From NCBI RefSeq assembly GCF_014205295.1, contig NZ_JACHNF010000001.1, positions 1,054,001-1,118,000 of the forward strand: a stretch of DNA of 64,000 nt, given 5' to 3'. Shown piece after piece: positions 46,097-54,642 of this stretch; positions within the stretch are counted from its first letter, which is position 1; each line of letters starts with the position of its first letter. Below the pieces are notes generated by a model, which did no database searches, had not been told where the DNA came from, and worked only from the letters and a program-made list of their open reading frames with translations. Position numbers and translations under genes: made by a program. The DNA comes from Kribbella solani. GTDB taxonomy: Bacteria > Actinomycetota > Actinomycetes > Propionibacteriales > Kribbellaceae.

Positions 46097-47520
46097 AGCT
46101 GCTGAAGGCTGAGTGGACCAAGCTGCGCTCGGTACCGGGATGGGTGCGCGGTCTGGCGGTGGCGACGCTGATGATTCTGCTCTTCCCCGTCGCCGGGTTG
46201 GCCAGCGGCGCGGCGGACCGGCCTGCACCACCACAGAGCGGACCGAACAACCAGCCGGTCAGCGCCGCGTTCTACTTCGTCCACCGGCAGCTGGCCGGCG
46301 ACGGACAGCTCACCGTCGCGGTGAACCAGCTGGATGCCGACGCACCTTGGGCGAAGGCTGGTCTGATCCTCACCGTGGGACGAGAACCCGGCGCGCGCTA
46401 CGCGGCGATCATGGTCACCAGAAAGCACGGCGTGCGGATGCAATACGACTACACGCACGATCGCGCCGCGCAGTCGGCCGTCAGCTCGGCGCGGTGGCTT
46501 CGGCTGACCCGTACCGGCGACACCGTCACAGGTGAAGCCTCGACGGACGGCATGAGCTGGAGTCGCGTCGACAGCGTCCGGCTTCCTGGACTGGCCGCTA
46601 CTGTTCAGGCAGGTCTGTTCGTCGCCTCGCCACAGCTCGTGAACGGACTCGGTACTGCAGGCTCCGCAGCGACAGCGGAGTTCGGTACGCCGCGGGTGTC
46701 CGGCGACTGGTCTGCTGCCGAGTGGCGTGGTGAACAGGTGGGTGCCAAGACCAGCAGTTTCGCGGGCTATCCACCAGGAGCCTCAGGCGGATTCACCAGC
46801 TCCGGCAGCGGATTCACGGTGACTGGTGCGGGTGATCTGGCTCCGGCAACACGGGCAGACATACCAGTCGCCGCCGCGGCGGGTGACCTGCTTCTCGGTA
46901 CGTTCCCGGCGCTGATCGTGATTGTCGTCATCGCCACGCTGGCGATCACCACCGAGTACCGGTACGGGCTGATCCGCACCACCTTGAGCGTCGGGGCATC
47001 CCGGCTTCGAACGCTCGCTGCGAAGGCCGCCGTGCTCGCCGGAGCCACGTTCGTCGCCGCCCTGGTTGGTCTGGCCATCGGATTGCCGGTCTGGTTGCGG
47101 CTGGTACGCAAGTTCGGCCTGTACGTCTTCCCAGCTACACCGGGCGATCAGCTCCGCCTGGTGGTTGGTACGGCGGCAGTACTTGCTCTGATTGCTGTCT
47201 TCGCACTGGGCGTCGGCACAATCCTGCGACGTAGCGCCACTGCTGTCACGACAGTGGTTGTTGTCACGGTGCTGCCGTACTTGCTTGCCATGACCCCGTT
47301 CCTGCCTGCGTCCATTGCATTGTGGCTGACCCGGTTCACTCCAGCCGCCGCCTTCGCTGTGCAGCAGACGCTGACCCGCTATCCGCAGGTCGATGCCGTG
47401 TACACGCCGGCGAACGGCTACTACCCACTGTCGGCTTGGGCGGGCTTAGCGGTGCTGTGCGCCTACACCGCTGTCACCCTGCTCGTGGCGGCCGTACTGC
47501 TGAACCGGAGGGATGCATGA
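46093..47520 (+). CDS. ABC-2 permease with inserted extracellular beta-sandwich domain
   Basis: The 475-residue permease is roughly twice the length of its partner. After the cytoplasmic MKLLKAEWTKLRSV and a first helix (about residues 17-37), an extracellular segment of about 210 residues follows before the remaining helices. The insert contains AGLILTVGREPGARYAAIM, WLRLTRTGDTVTGEAS and VQAGLFVASP, typical strands of the concanavalin-like/DUF1349 jelly-roll fold. ABC-2 features resume at EYRYGLIRTTLSVGASRLR. The extra domain may sense or hold a substrate outside the cell. The stop overlaps the next permease gene (ATGA). Confidence 0.85.
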   Translation: MKLLKAEWTKLRSVPGWVRGLAVATLMILLFPVAGLASGAADRPAPPQSGPNNQPVSAAFYFVHRQLAGDGQLTVAVNQLDADAPWAKAGLILTVGREPGARYAAIMVTRKHGVRMQYDYTHDRAAQSAVSSARWLRLTRTGDTVTGEASTDGMSWSRVDSVRLPGLAATVQAGLFVASPQLVNGLGTAGSAATAEFGTPRVSGDWSAAEWRGEQVGAKTSSFAGYPPGASGGFTSSGSGFTVTGAGDLAPATRADIPVAAAAGDLLLGTFPALIVIVVIATLAITTEYRYGLIRTTLSVGASRLRTLAAKAAVLAGATFVAALVGLAIGLPVWLRLVRKFGLYVFPATPGDQLRLVVGTAAVLALIAVFALGVGTILRRSATAVTTVVVVTVLPYLLAMTPFLPASIALWLTRFTPAAAFAVQQTLTRYPQVDAVYTPANGYYPLSAWAGLAVLCAYTAVTLLVAAVLLNRRDA

Positions 47521-48236
47521 AGCGGGCAGCCCACGCGGAGTGGACGAAGCTGCGCACCACCTCGGGTACCGCCTGGCTGCTGGTGGTGACAGCAATTGTC
47601 ACGGCCGCACTGGGTGCCGCGGTTTCGGCCGCGTCCCAGTGCGCGGAGGCTGGTTGCGGGATCGATGCGAGCCGCCTTCTCCTCAGCGGCGTGTATCTAG
47701 GTCAGGCACCGGTCGCGGTGCTGGCGGTCCTCGCGGTCAGCGGCGAGTACAGCACCTCGCTGATCCGTACCACGCTGACCGCCGTACCAGCTCGTACGAC
47801 CGTGCTTGTCGCCAAGGCGGGGGTTGTAGGCGCCGTTGTCCTGGTCGCGGGAGCGCTGATACTGCTGATCGCGCTACAGGTCACCGGCTTCGTCCTCGGC
47901 CGCCACGGATTCACTGCCGCGCACGGTTACCCGCACCTCTCCCTGGCCGACCCGGCGATCCGGCGAGCGACCGCGGCCGCCCTCGCGAACCTTGTCTTGC
48001 TTGCCGTCCTCAGCACCGGCATCGCCGCTGTCGTCCGCGATTCGGCCGCCGCGATCGGTGCCGTTCTCGGGTTGCTTTACCTGCCGCCGATCCTCACTCC
48101 GCTGATCGCCGCTCCGGCCGTCCGGCACGCTGTGGAGCGGCTTGCCCCGCTCACCGCCACCCCGCTCGTCCTGTCCGGCTGGGCGGCGGTCGGGTTGCTG
48201 GCCGGCGCGATGCTGCTGCGCCGTCGCGACACCTGA
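47517..48236 (+). CDS. ABC-2 permease, short partner
   Basis: The 239-residue protein starts KRAAHAEWTKLRTTSGTAW, has about six membrane helices and repeats the family segment GEYSTSLIRTTLTAVPARTTVLVAKA seen in its longer neighbour. It lacks the extracellular insert. The two permeases probably form a heterodimer driven by the BcrA-like ATPase. Confidence 0.88.
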   Translation: MKRAAHAEWTKLRTTSGTAWLLVVTAIVTAALGAAVSAASQCAEAGCGIDASRLLLSGVYLGQAPVAVLAVLAVSGEYSTSLIRTTLTAVPARTTVLVAKAGVVGAVVLVAGALILLIALQVTGFVLGRHGFTAAHGYPHLSLADPAIRRATAAALANLVLLAVLSTGIAAVVRDSAAAIGAVLGLLYLPPILTPLIAAPAVRHAVERLAPLTATPLVLSGWAAVGLLAGAMLLRRRDT

Positions 48237-48307
48237 GCACGGATGCCACTTGCCCGCCAGGGGCGGAAACGATTCCAGGTTGCTTGCGACGATGCCGTGA
48301 CGAACTC

Positions 48308-48336
48308 TGTACAGGCTGTCGCCGGGTTGCTACTGT
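48308..48336 (+). promoter_or_regulatory. Candidate promoter of the GxGYxYP gene
   Basis: TGTACA (48308-48313) and TACTGT (48331-48336) are 17 bp apart. Transcription would start near 48343, just before the LacI-type palindrome, so the operator would act as a roadblock. Confidence 0.45.
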
Positions 48337-48346
48337 CCGGCCAGAT

Positions 48347-48362
48347 TTGACATCGATGTCAA
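48347..48362. promoter_or_regulatory. LacI-family operator
   Basis: TTGACATCGATGTCAA is a perfect 16-bp palindrome with the central CG and flanks of the LacI-family pattern TGnnAnCGnTnnCA. It lies 19 bp before the ATG of the secreted GxGYxYP protein. No LacI gene is adjacent. Confidence 0.75.
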
Positions 48363-48380
48363 CCTCAGGGAGTGGTCACG

Positions 48381-50402
48381 ATGGTTTCGAGACGGACGTT
48401 CCTGGCGGGCGGCGGCGCGGCGACGGCGGGTGGGTTCGGGTTGCTGCCCGGCCTCGCGACCGAGGCGCAGGCCGCGGTTTCATCGACGTCCGGCAGCCCC
48501 GCCCGGCTGCTGCCGGTGTTCAACCGCCCACGACACCTGGACTACGGCGACGTCAGCAAACTCAGCGGGGGAGACCAGACCCTGCTGACAACGTTGCAAG
48601 GCGTCGTCAACCGCACTGAGCCGGAGCTCTACTTCATCTACGACACCGGTACCACGAGCGTTCCGGACACCAAGTGGCTGGCCGACATGCGCCTGCCGAC
48701 CAAGTTGTCCAAGAACCCGCTCGACCTGGTCGCCAAGTACCGGAACCGCATCCGCGGCGCGATCGTCCACGACCCGGCCGTACCGGACTCGCTGAACGTG
48801 GCGACGACCCTGGCCGGCCTGGAGAACGCGGTCGTCGCCGATGCGGATCAGGCCAAGGCGCACGGCCTGAAGATCGTGAAGGACCTGCGCGGGATGTTCG
48901 ACGACGACCGCGTGAAGACGTACCGGTGGCAGCTGGACAACCTGTTCCCACGTGTCACCAAGCAACTGCTGGCGGGCCTGCCACCGACCCGAGTGGTGGA
49001 CGTGGAGAACGTCCAGTGGCTGGAGATCGCCCGCGAGACCAGGCAGATCCGCGACTCGTCCAACCGCGGCACGTACAACCTGGACGTCTCCGCCAAGCTC
49101 GGTCAGGAGGCCGCGTACGTACGGTTCGCGGACTCGTTCGCCGATGACGGGTGGGGTGCGTCGGTACGGCACGTGGTGGTGACCGCGAACGGTACAGAGT
49201 TCGCCCGCTTCGAGCCGAACAGTCCGGAGGAGGCGCCGTACCTGTTCGACGGATCGCACTCCTCGATCGGCGGTGAGGGGAACCGGTTCGCCGACGGCGG
49301 CAACTACTGGATCTACCGCTTCGCACCACCCGCCGGTACTACATCCCTGGTGGTCACCGTGGAGATGTGGAACCAGTACCTGGTGTCCGCCACCGACACC
49401 GCGCCGACCCGGATCGAGCCGTTCGCGTACTTCCGGGACTACGTGGTGGCTACCAAGGCCATGGTGAGCTGGTTGCCGCCTGGTGGTGCTACGGGTGACT
49501 TGTTGATCGAGCACTTCGCGAAGTACCCGACGCTGGCTCCGTACATGGGCTGGTTCGCGAACGACGTCTCTGGTGAGTGGGACGGTGTGGACCTGGCTTC
49601 GAAGGGCGGCTCGCCAGTAGTGGCTGCCGACTTCTACATGAACGGCACAGTGCACGCCGGCTTCACCGCACCGATCTCCGACAAGCCACGTCCGATCCGG
49701 CGGATCAGCAAGCCGCAGAACAAGGTGTACCTCACGCTGACGTTCGGTGAGGGGGACAATATCCAGTACTGCCAACGGCGGCTTCGGGACATCTGGGATG
49801 ATCCGAAGCGCGGTCAGGTTCCTACTAACTGGACGATCAGCCCACTGCTGGCGGAGACAGGTCCTGGTCTGTACAGCCACTTCCAGCGGACTGCCACGAC
49901 AAACGACCTCCTGGTCTGTGGACCATCCGGTGGCGGCTACACGTACCCGGCGTCGTGGAAGGCGACCGAACTGACGCAGTACCTCAAGATGACCGGTGGG
50001 TTCATGCAGCGCACCGGACTGGACCTGGTGTACGCGTACAGCGGCCGGCAGAACGACCAGTGGATCCTGCTCTCAAAGGAGATCGCCGAGGGGTACGCCA
50101 AGTACACGCCGACCAAGGGGATCATGCAGACGTGGGACGGTGACCCGCTGACGACCCGCCAGGGCGGTATCCCCGTGACTGGTGGCTGGGGCCCGCCCGG
50201 TAAGGCAGCGGAGTTCAAAGCCGCTCTGGACCAGCGGATCGCCGGTTGGGACGGTGCGAGCCCGCTGTTCATCTCCGGGATGATCGGTGCGTGGTCCTGG
50301 ACCCCGTCCGACATGGCTGAACTAGGGCCACTGCTGACCGGCCCGTACGAGTTGGTGCTGGCGAACGCGTTCTACGACCTGCTGAACCGCGTACTCGCGT
50401 AA
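48381..50402 (+). CDS. Secreted GxGYxYP-family putative glycoside hydrolase
   Basis: The 673-residue product has a twin-arginine signal (SRRTFLAGGG, cleavage near AQA) and the family segment GPSGGGYTYPASW after which GxGYxYP proteins are named. Other matches are QGVVNRTEPELYF near the N-terminus and TFGEGDNIQY. These proteins occur in carbohydrate-utilisation loci and are proposed, not proven, to be glycoside hydrolases. A beta-sandwich-like segment (about residues 215-325, with YVRFADSFADDGWGASVRHV and FRFAPPAGTTSLVVTVEMW-type strands) looks like an inserted carbohydrate-binding module. The upstream LacI-type operator supports sugar-controlled expression. The ATG at 48381 is chosen for its AGGGAG ribosome site. 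Confidence 0.8.
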   Translation: MVSRRTFLAGGGAATAGGFGLLPGLATEAQAAVSSTSGSPARLLPVFNRPRHLDYGDVSKLSGGDQTLLTTLQGVVNRTEPELYFIYDTGTTSVPDTKWLADMRLPTKLSKNPLDLVAKYRNRIRGAIVHDPAVPDSLNVATTLAGLENAVVADADQAKAHGLKIVKDLRGMFDDDRVKTYRWQLDNLFPRVTKQLLAGLPPTRVVDVENVQWLEIARETRQIRDSSNRGTYNLDVSAKLGQEAAYVRFADSFADDGWGASVRHVVVTANGTEFARFEPNSPEEAPYLFDGSHSSIGGEGNRFADGGNYWIYRFAPPAGTTSLVVTVEMWNQYLVSATDTAPTRIEPFAYFRDYVVATKAMVSWLPPGGATGDLLIEHFAKYPTLAPYMGWFANDVSGEWDGVDLASKGGSPVVAADFYMNGTVHAGFTAPISDKPRPIRRISKPQNKVYLTLTFGEGDNIQYCQRRLRDIWDDPKRGQVPTNWTISPLLAETGPGLYSHFQRTATTNDLLVCGPSGGGYTYPASWKATELTQYLKMTGGFMQRTGLDLVYAYSGRQNDQWILLSKEIAEGYAKYTPTKGIMQTWDGDPLTTRQGGIPVTGGWGPPGKAAEFKAALDQRIAGWDGASPLFISGMIGAWSWTPSDMAELGPLLTGPYELVLANAFYDLLNRVLA

Positions 50403-50433
50403 ACAGGTTGCGGTGGTGGAGCACGATGAGCAG

Positions 50434-51231
50434 ATGACCCCTGACGAACTGCTAGACGTGTTCCACCGCCGCATCCGGCTGCCGGATGCCGATGCGATCC
50501 CAGGGTGGAAACAGGAGCATGTCGGCCTGGTGCATCGGTCGTACGTGGAGGGTGGCGAAGGCGCCGGCTTCGTCGAGACACCACGTGGTCTCGGTACTGA
50601 TCCGGAGGCGGTGATCGCCCAGGAGCTGACGTTCTTCCGGGAGCGGGGTCTGCCGTTCGAGTGGAAGACCTACGCGTACGACGAGCCGCACGATCTGGGT
50701 GCGCGGCTGCTCCGGGCCGGGCTCACGAAAGGTGATCCGGAAACGCTGATCCTCGGTGAGGTGGACCGCATCCTGGAGCGCCCGTACGCGCTGCCGTCGA
50801 AGGTGCGGCTGCGTGAGGTCGAGGGGCCGGACGACTACCACCGGATCGGCGTACTCACCGACACGCTCTGGGGCAACGGCCTGGAGCGGATCGTGGAGCG
50901 GCTGGCGGGGGAGGCGCGGATGTTCCCGGACCGCTTGTCCGTGTTCCTGGTCGAGGACGCGCTGAAGGGACCGGACGGGCCGGCCGTGTCAGCGGCGTGG
51001 GTCCGGTTCCACCCCGGCACTGGGTTCGCCAGCCTGTGGGGTGGCGGCACGCTGCCCGGGTGGCGCCGGCAGGGCCTGTACAGCGCGCTGCTCGTCCACC
51101 GCGCCCGCCTCGCGAAGGACCGCGGCTACGAGTTCCTCCGCGTCGACGCGTCCGAAGACTCCCGCCCGATCCTGCAAAAACTCGGCCTGCACGCTGCTAC
51201 AACCACAACACCGTACGAGTGGACACCCTGA
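50434..51231 (+). CDS. GNAT-family N-acetyltransferase
   Basis: The 265-residue protein has a C-terminal GNAT domain with the acetyl-CoA motif LPGWRRQGLYSALLVHRARLAKDRG and the typical end YEFLRVDASEDSRPILQKLG. The N-terminal half may be a degenerate second GNAT fold. The substrate is unknown. The start is uncertain: ATG at 50434 is used, while GTG codons at 50413 and 50416 would add up to 7 residues. It lies 31 bp after the GxGYxYP gene and might be co-transcribed. Confidence 0.8.
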   Translation: MTPDELLDVFHRRIRLPDADAIPGWKQEHVGLVHRSYVEGGEGAGFVETPRGLGTDPEAVIAQELTFFRERGLPFEWKTYAYDEPHDLGARLLRAGLTKGDPETLILGEVDRILERPYALPSKVRLREVEGPDDYHRIGVLTDTLWGNGLERIVERLAGEARMFPDRLSVFLVEDALKGPDGPAVSAAWVRFHPGTGFASLWGGGTLPGWRRQGLYSALLVHRARLAKDRGYEFLRVDASEDSRPILQKLGLHAATTTTPYEWTP

Positions 51232-51295
51232 CTTAGGGCATGGCGGGTGCCCTGACCTGCGGAACGACGCACGGAGGCTGTACGTTGCCTGCATC

Positions 51296-53818
51296 ATGGC
51301 CCTGAAAATCGCTTCCCGCTTCCGCCGGCTGCTGCAGCGCCCCGGCTCGATCGATCTCGGCCCGTACGAGCGGCTCACCCAGCTGGTCGGCGAGGCGGAG
51401 GAATCCGTCCAGTCCCTGACCGACGAAGAGCTCACCGAGGCGGTCGCGGAGCTGCGGACCACCGGCGGCCTGCACGAGGACGAGCAGATCGAGTTCCTCG
51501 CGCTGGCCCGGGACGCCGGCAAGCGGGCCATCGGCGAGCGGGCGTTCGACGGCCAGGTCGTCGGCGCGCTGGCGATGCTGCAGGGCCGGATCGTCGAGAT
51601 GGCCACCGGTGAGGGCAAGACGCTGGCCGGCGCGATCGCTGCCGCCGGGTACGCCGTCGGTGGCCGCAAGGTGCACGTGCTCGCGGTCAACGACTACCTC
51701 GCCAAGCGCGACGCCGAGTGGATGGGCCCGGTGTACGAGCTGCTCGGCGTCACCGTGGGACACGTCGGTCAGGCGTCCACGCCGGAAGAGCGGCGCGCGG
51801 CGTACCAGGCCGACGTCTGCTACGTACCGGTGAACGAGATCGGCTTCGACGTACTGCGGGACCGGCTCGTCACCGACGTCACCGACCGGGTCACCGTGGA
51901 AGCCGATGTGGCGCTGGTCGACGAGGCGGACTCCGTCCTGATCGACGAGGCCCGCGTCCCGATGGTGCTCGCCGGGGCGACCCGCTCCGAGGCGCTGGAC
52001 GACGACGTGGTGCAGCTGGTGCGTACGCTCCGGGCCGGTGTCGACTACGAGATCGACGGCGACGGGCGGACCGTCGCGCTGACCGACAAGGGCACCGACA
52101 AGGTCGAGGCGGCGCTCGACGGCATCAACCTGTACGACGACGAGAACCTCGACCGCCTCACCCAGGTGAACGTCGCGCTGCACGCCGAGGTGCTGCTGCG
52201 CAAGGACGTCGACTACCTGGTGCGCGACGGCAAGGTCAGCCTGATCAACAACAACCGCGGCCGGGTCGCCAAGCTGCAGCGCTGGCCGGACGGTCTGCAG
52301 GCCGCTGTCGAGGCCAAGGAAGCTGTTCCGGTCAGTGACTCCGGTGAGGTGCTGGACAGCATCACCGTGCAGGCACTGGTCAAGCGGTACAAGTCGCTGT
52401 GTGGCATGACCGGTACGGCAGTGGTGGTCGGCGAGTCGCTCGCGGAGTTCTACGAGGTCGACGTGGCAGTCGTACCGCCGAACAAGCCGAACGTCCGCAA
52501 GGACGACGAGGACCGGCTGTACCTGACGGTCGCGCAGAAGAACGAGGCGCTGGTCAAGCACATCGGCGTCGTCCACGAAAGCGGCCGGCCGATCCTGATC
52601 GGTACGCACAGCGTCGAGGAGTCCGAGCAGCTGAGTGACCTGCTGCAGGCGGCCGAGATCGAGCACGTGGTGCTGAACGCGAAGAACGATGCCGAAGAGG
52701 CGGCGATCATCGCGGAGGCCGGCGTACCCGGCACGGTGACCGTGTCGACGCAGATGGCCGGCCGGGGTACGGACATCCGGCTCGGCGGCAAGGACGAGAC
52801 GCACGACAAGGAGAAGGCACTCGAGCTCGGCGGGCTGTACGTGATCGGTACCGGTCTGCACGCGTCGCGGCGGCTGGACGACCAGCTCCGCGGGCGTGCC
52901 GGGCGGCAGGGCGATCCGGGCGGCTCACTGTTCTTCGCGTCGCTCGCCGACGAGCTGGTCAGCCGGTACTCGGTGTCGTCCGGTCTGCGGCCGCATCCCG
53001 ACGACACCGGGCGGCTCACCGACCGGAAGTCGATCGCGATGCTTGAGCATGCGCAGCGGGTGGCTGACGGCGCGAACGCGGAGCTGCACCGGACGACGTG
53101 GCAGTACAACCGGCTGACCGGGCAGCAGCGCGCGATTCTGCTTGAGACGCGCGAGAAGGTGCTGGCCGACGATCTGGCCGCGACCGAGCTCGCCGCGCGG
53201 GCCAAGGAGCGGTACGACGAGCTCGTCGACGAGGTTGGCGAGGACGTCGTCCAGAGCGCGGCCCGGCGGATCGCGCTCGGGCATCTGGATCGGCGATGGA
53301 CCGACCACCTGGCGTACCTGGCTGATCTGCGCGAGGGGATTCACCTGCGGTCACTGGCCGGCGGGATCGTGCATCTGAAGCCGATCGACGAGTTCAACAA
53401 GTCGGCGATCGCCTCGTTCGAGACGCTGATCGAGGACGCCTGGAAGGACGCGGCCGAGACGTTCGCGGACGCCGAGATCACCACCGACGGCCTGAACGAG
53501 GAAGCCAGCGGCATCCCGCGGCCCACCGCCACCTGGACGTACCTGGTCAACGACAACCCGTTCGGCACCGAAGCCGACCGAATCCTCGGCCGCCTCCGCA
53601 ACGCCATCAAGCCCGGCTCCGCCGCCGAACCCGAGGAAATCCTCCCCGAGGACTTCGACGAGGCCGACCTCCCCGAGGAACTCCGCGACGCGGACGACCT
53701 CCCGGAGGAGCTGCGGGACGCGGAGGATCTCCCCGAGGAACTGCGCGGGTCCGGCGGGTCCGGCGACGACGACCTGCCCGACGAGCTGCGGGACGCTGAC
53801 GACAAGCCCAAGCGGTAA
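51296..53818 (+). CDS. secA2: Accessory Sec ATPase SecA2
   Basis: The 840-residue protein is a SecA motor with Walker A MATGEGKTLAG, the DEAD-like VDEADSVLIDEARVPM and motif VI QLRGRAGRQGDPG. The sequence around Walker A (IGERAFDGQVVGALAMLQGRIVEMATGEGKT) fits the actinobacterial SecA2 group rather than housekeeping SecA1, and the C-terminal zinc-binding tail of SecA1 is absent. SecA2 exports a subset of proteins, some without normal signals. The C-terminus has a repeat-rich acidic extension. The ATG has only a distant GGAGG (51273), and a TACGTT lies 9 nt upstream, so the message may be nearly leaderless. Confidence 0.9.
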   Translation: MALKIASRFRRLLQRPGSIDLGPYERLTQLVGEAEESVQSLTDEELTEAVAELRTTGGLHEDEQIEFLALARDAGKRAIGERAFDGQVVGALAMLQGRIVEMATGEGKTLAGAIAAAGYAVGGRKVHVLAVNDYLAKRDAEWMGPVYELLGVTVGHVGQASTPEERRAAYQADVCYVPVNEIGFDVLRDRLVTDVTDRVTVEADVALVDEADSVLIDEARVPMVLAGATRSEALDDDVVQLVRTLRAGVDYEIDGDGRTVALTDKGTDKVEAALDGINLYDDENLDRLTQVNVALHAEVLLRKDVDYLVRDGKVSLINNNRGRVAKLQRWPDGLQAAVEAKEAVPVSDSGEVLDSITVQALVKRYKSLCGMTGTAVVVGESLAEFYEVDVAVVPPNKPNVRKDDEDRLYLTVAQKNEALVKHIGVVHESGRPILIGTHSVEESEQLSDLLQAAEIEHVVLNAKNDAEEAAIIAEAGVPGTVTVSTQMAGRGTDIRLGGKDETHDKEKALELGGLYVIGTGLHASRRLDDQLRGRAGRQGDPGGSLFFASLADELVSRYSVSSGLRPHPDDTGRLTDRKSIAMLEHAQRVADGANAELHRTTWQYNRLTGQQRAILLETREKVLADDLAATELAARAKERYDELVDEVGEDVVQSAARRIALGHLDRRWTDHLAYLADLREGIHLRSLAGGIVHLKPIDEFNKSAIASFETLIEDAWKDAAETFADAEITTDGLNEEASGIPRPTATWTYLVNDNPFGTEADRILGRLRNAIKPGSAAEPEEILPEDFDEADLPEELRDADDLPEELRDAEDLPEELRGSGGSGDDDLPDELRDADDKPKR
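53665..53810 (+). repeat. Acidic LPEELRDAD tandem repeat in secA2
   Basis: The last 50 codons of secA2 encode DLPEELRDAD-type decapeptides: three adjacent copies with a 30-bp period, then a Gly/Ser spacer and a fourth copy (LPDELRDADD). This acidic tail is not part of the SecA motor and may bind a partner or vary between strains. Confidence 0.85.
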
Positions 53819-53939
53819 GGGCCGGACCTCCAGGTCACCGGGCTGGTTCCGGGTGCGGCCGGGGGATTCGACTTTGGTCTAGGGGTGTACGGCCGTCGGC
53901 CCGATGCTGGTCGGCGGTGGGGCGCGGGAGGCTGCGGGT

Positions 53940-54572
53940 ATGCCCCGAACGAACCGTGGTCCCTGGTTGCTGATCGTCGACATCGGCGTACCGCTGGCGC
54001 TCTTCTACGGCCTCCGGGCACTCGGCGCGAGTGACCTGATCGCATTGCTCGCCGGGATCATCCCCGGGTTGATCAGTTCGGGCATCTCATTGGTCCGCGA
54101 ACGCCGTACCGATCTGGTCGGCATGGCCGTCATCCTCAGCATGGTGGGCAGTTCGGTGGTCGCGGTCATCGGCGGCGACGCGCGGCTGCTGCTCGTACGC
54201 AACGCGTGGATCAGCCTCCCGTTCGCCGGCATCACGCTGTGGTCACTCCGGCACCCGCGACCCCTCTGCTACACCGTCACCCAGGCGATGATGCCGCGCC
54301 GGGCAGCCGTGATGGACGAGCTGTGGGAGACGAACCCCGGCTTCCGGCACGCGTGGAAGTGGATCACGATCTACTGGGGCATCGCGTCGATCGCCGACGC
54401 GGTCATCCGGGTCGTGCTGTCGTACACCCTGCCGATCTCGATCGTCCCAGCCACCGATCCGATCATCACGGTACTCACCATCGTCGTACTACAGATCCCC
54501 ACCCAGGTACTCCTCCGCCGAACCGGCACCTGGCACCAGGTCTTCGCCCCCCGCCGCCCAACCCCCGCATAA
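53940..54572 (+). CDS. Integral membrane protein, VC0807-like
   Basis: The 210-residue protein has about five to six membrane helices (for example LLIVDIGVPLALFYGLRAL, LVGMAVILSMVGSSVVAVI, WITIYWGIASIADAVIRVVL). The pattern resembles the VC0807/YihY-type small membrane families with the segment LLLVRNAWISLPFAGITLWSL. No function is known. The ATG at 53940 follows GGGAGG with 8-nt spacing, and an upstream start at 53904 is not supported. Confidence 0.7.
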   Translation: MPRTNRGPWLLIVDIGVPLALFYGLRALGASDLIALLAGIIPGLISSGISLVRERRTDLVGMAVILSMVGSSVVAVIGGDARLLLVRNAWISLPFAGITLWSLRHPRPLCYTVTQAMMPRRAAVMDELWETNPGFRHAWKWITIYWGIASIADAVIRVVLSYTLPISIVPATDPIITVLTIVVLQIPTQVLLRRTGTWHQVFAPRRPTPA

Positions 54573-54630
54573 CCCTCCAGGTCAGGGGGCGGGGTGTGGT
54601 CGGGGTGGGTGGGGTGTCGGTGGGGGTGGT

Positions 54631-54636
54631 TAGGCT
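54631..54636 (+). promoter_or_regulatory. Leaderless -10 box
   Basis: TAGGCT ends 6 nt before the GTG at 54643. The DNA before it (54573-54630) is strongly G-rich on the plus strand. Confidence 0.5.
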
Positions 54637-54642
54637 GCTGGG

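Noticed and set aside
54573..54642. G-quadruplex control of rarA from the G-rich upstream DNA.
   Set aside because: G-runs are common before genes in this window and are broken irregularly by T and C. There is no specific sign of function beyond the -10 box.
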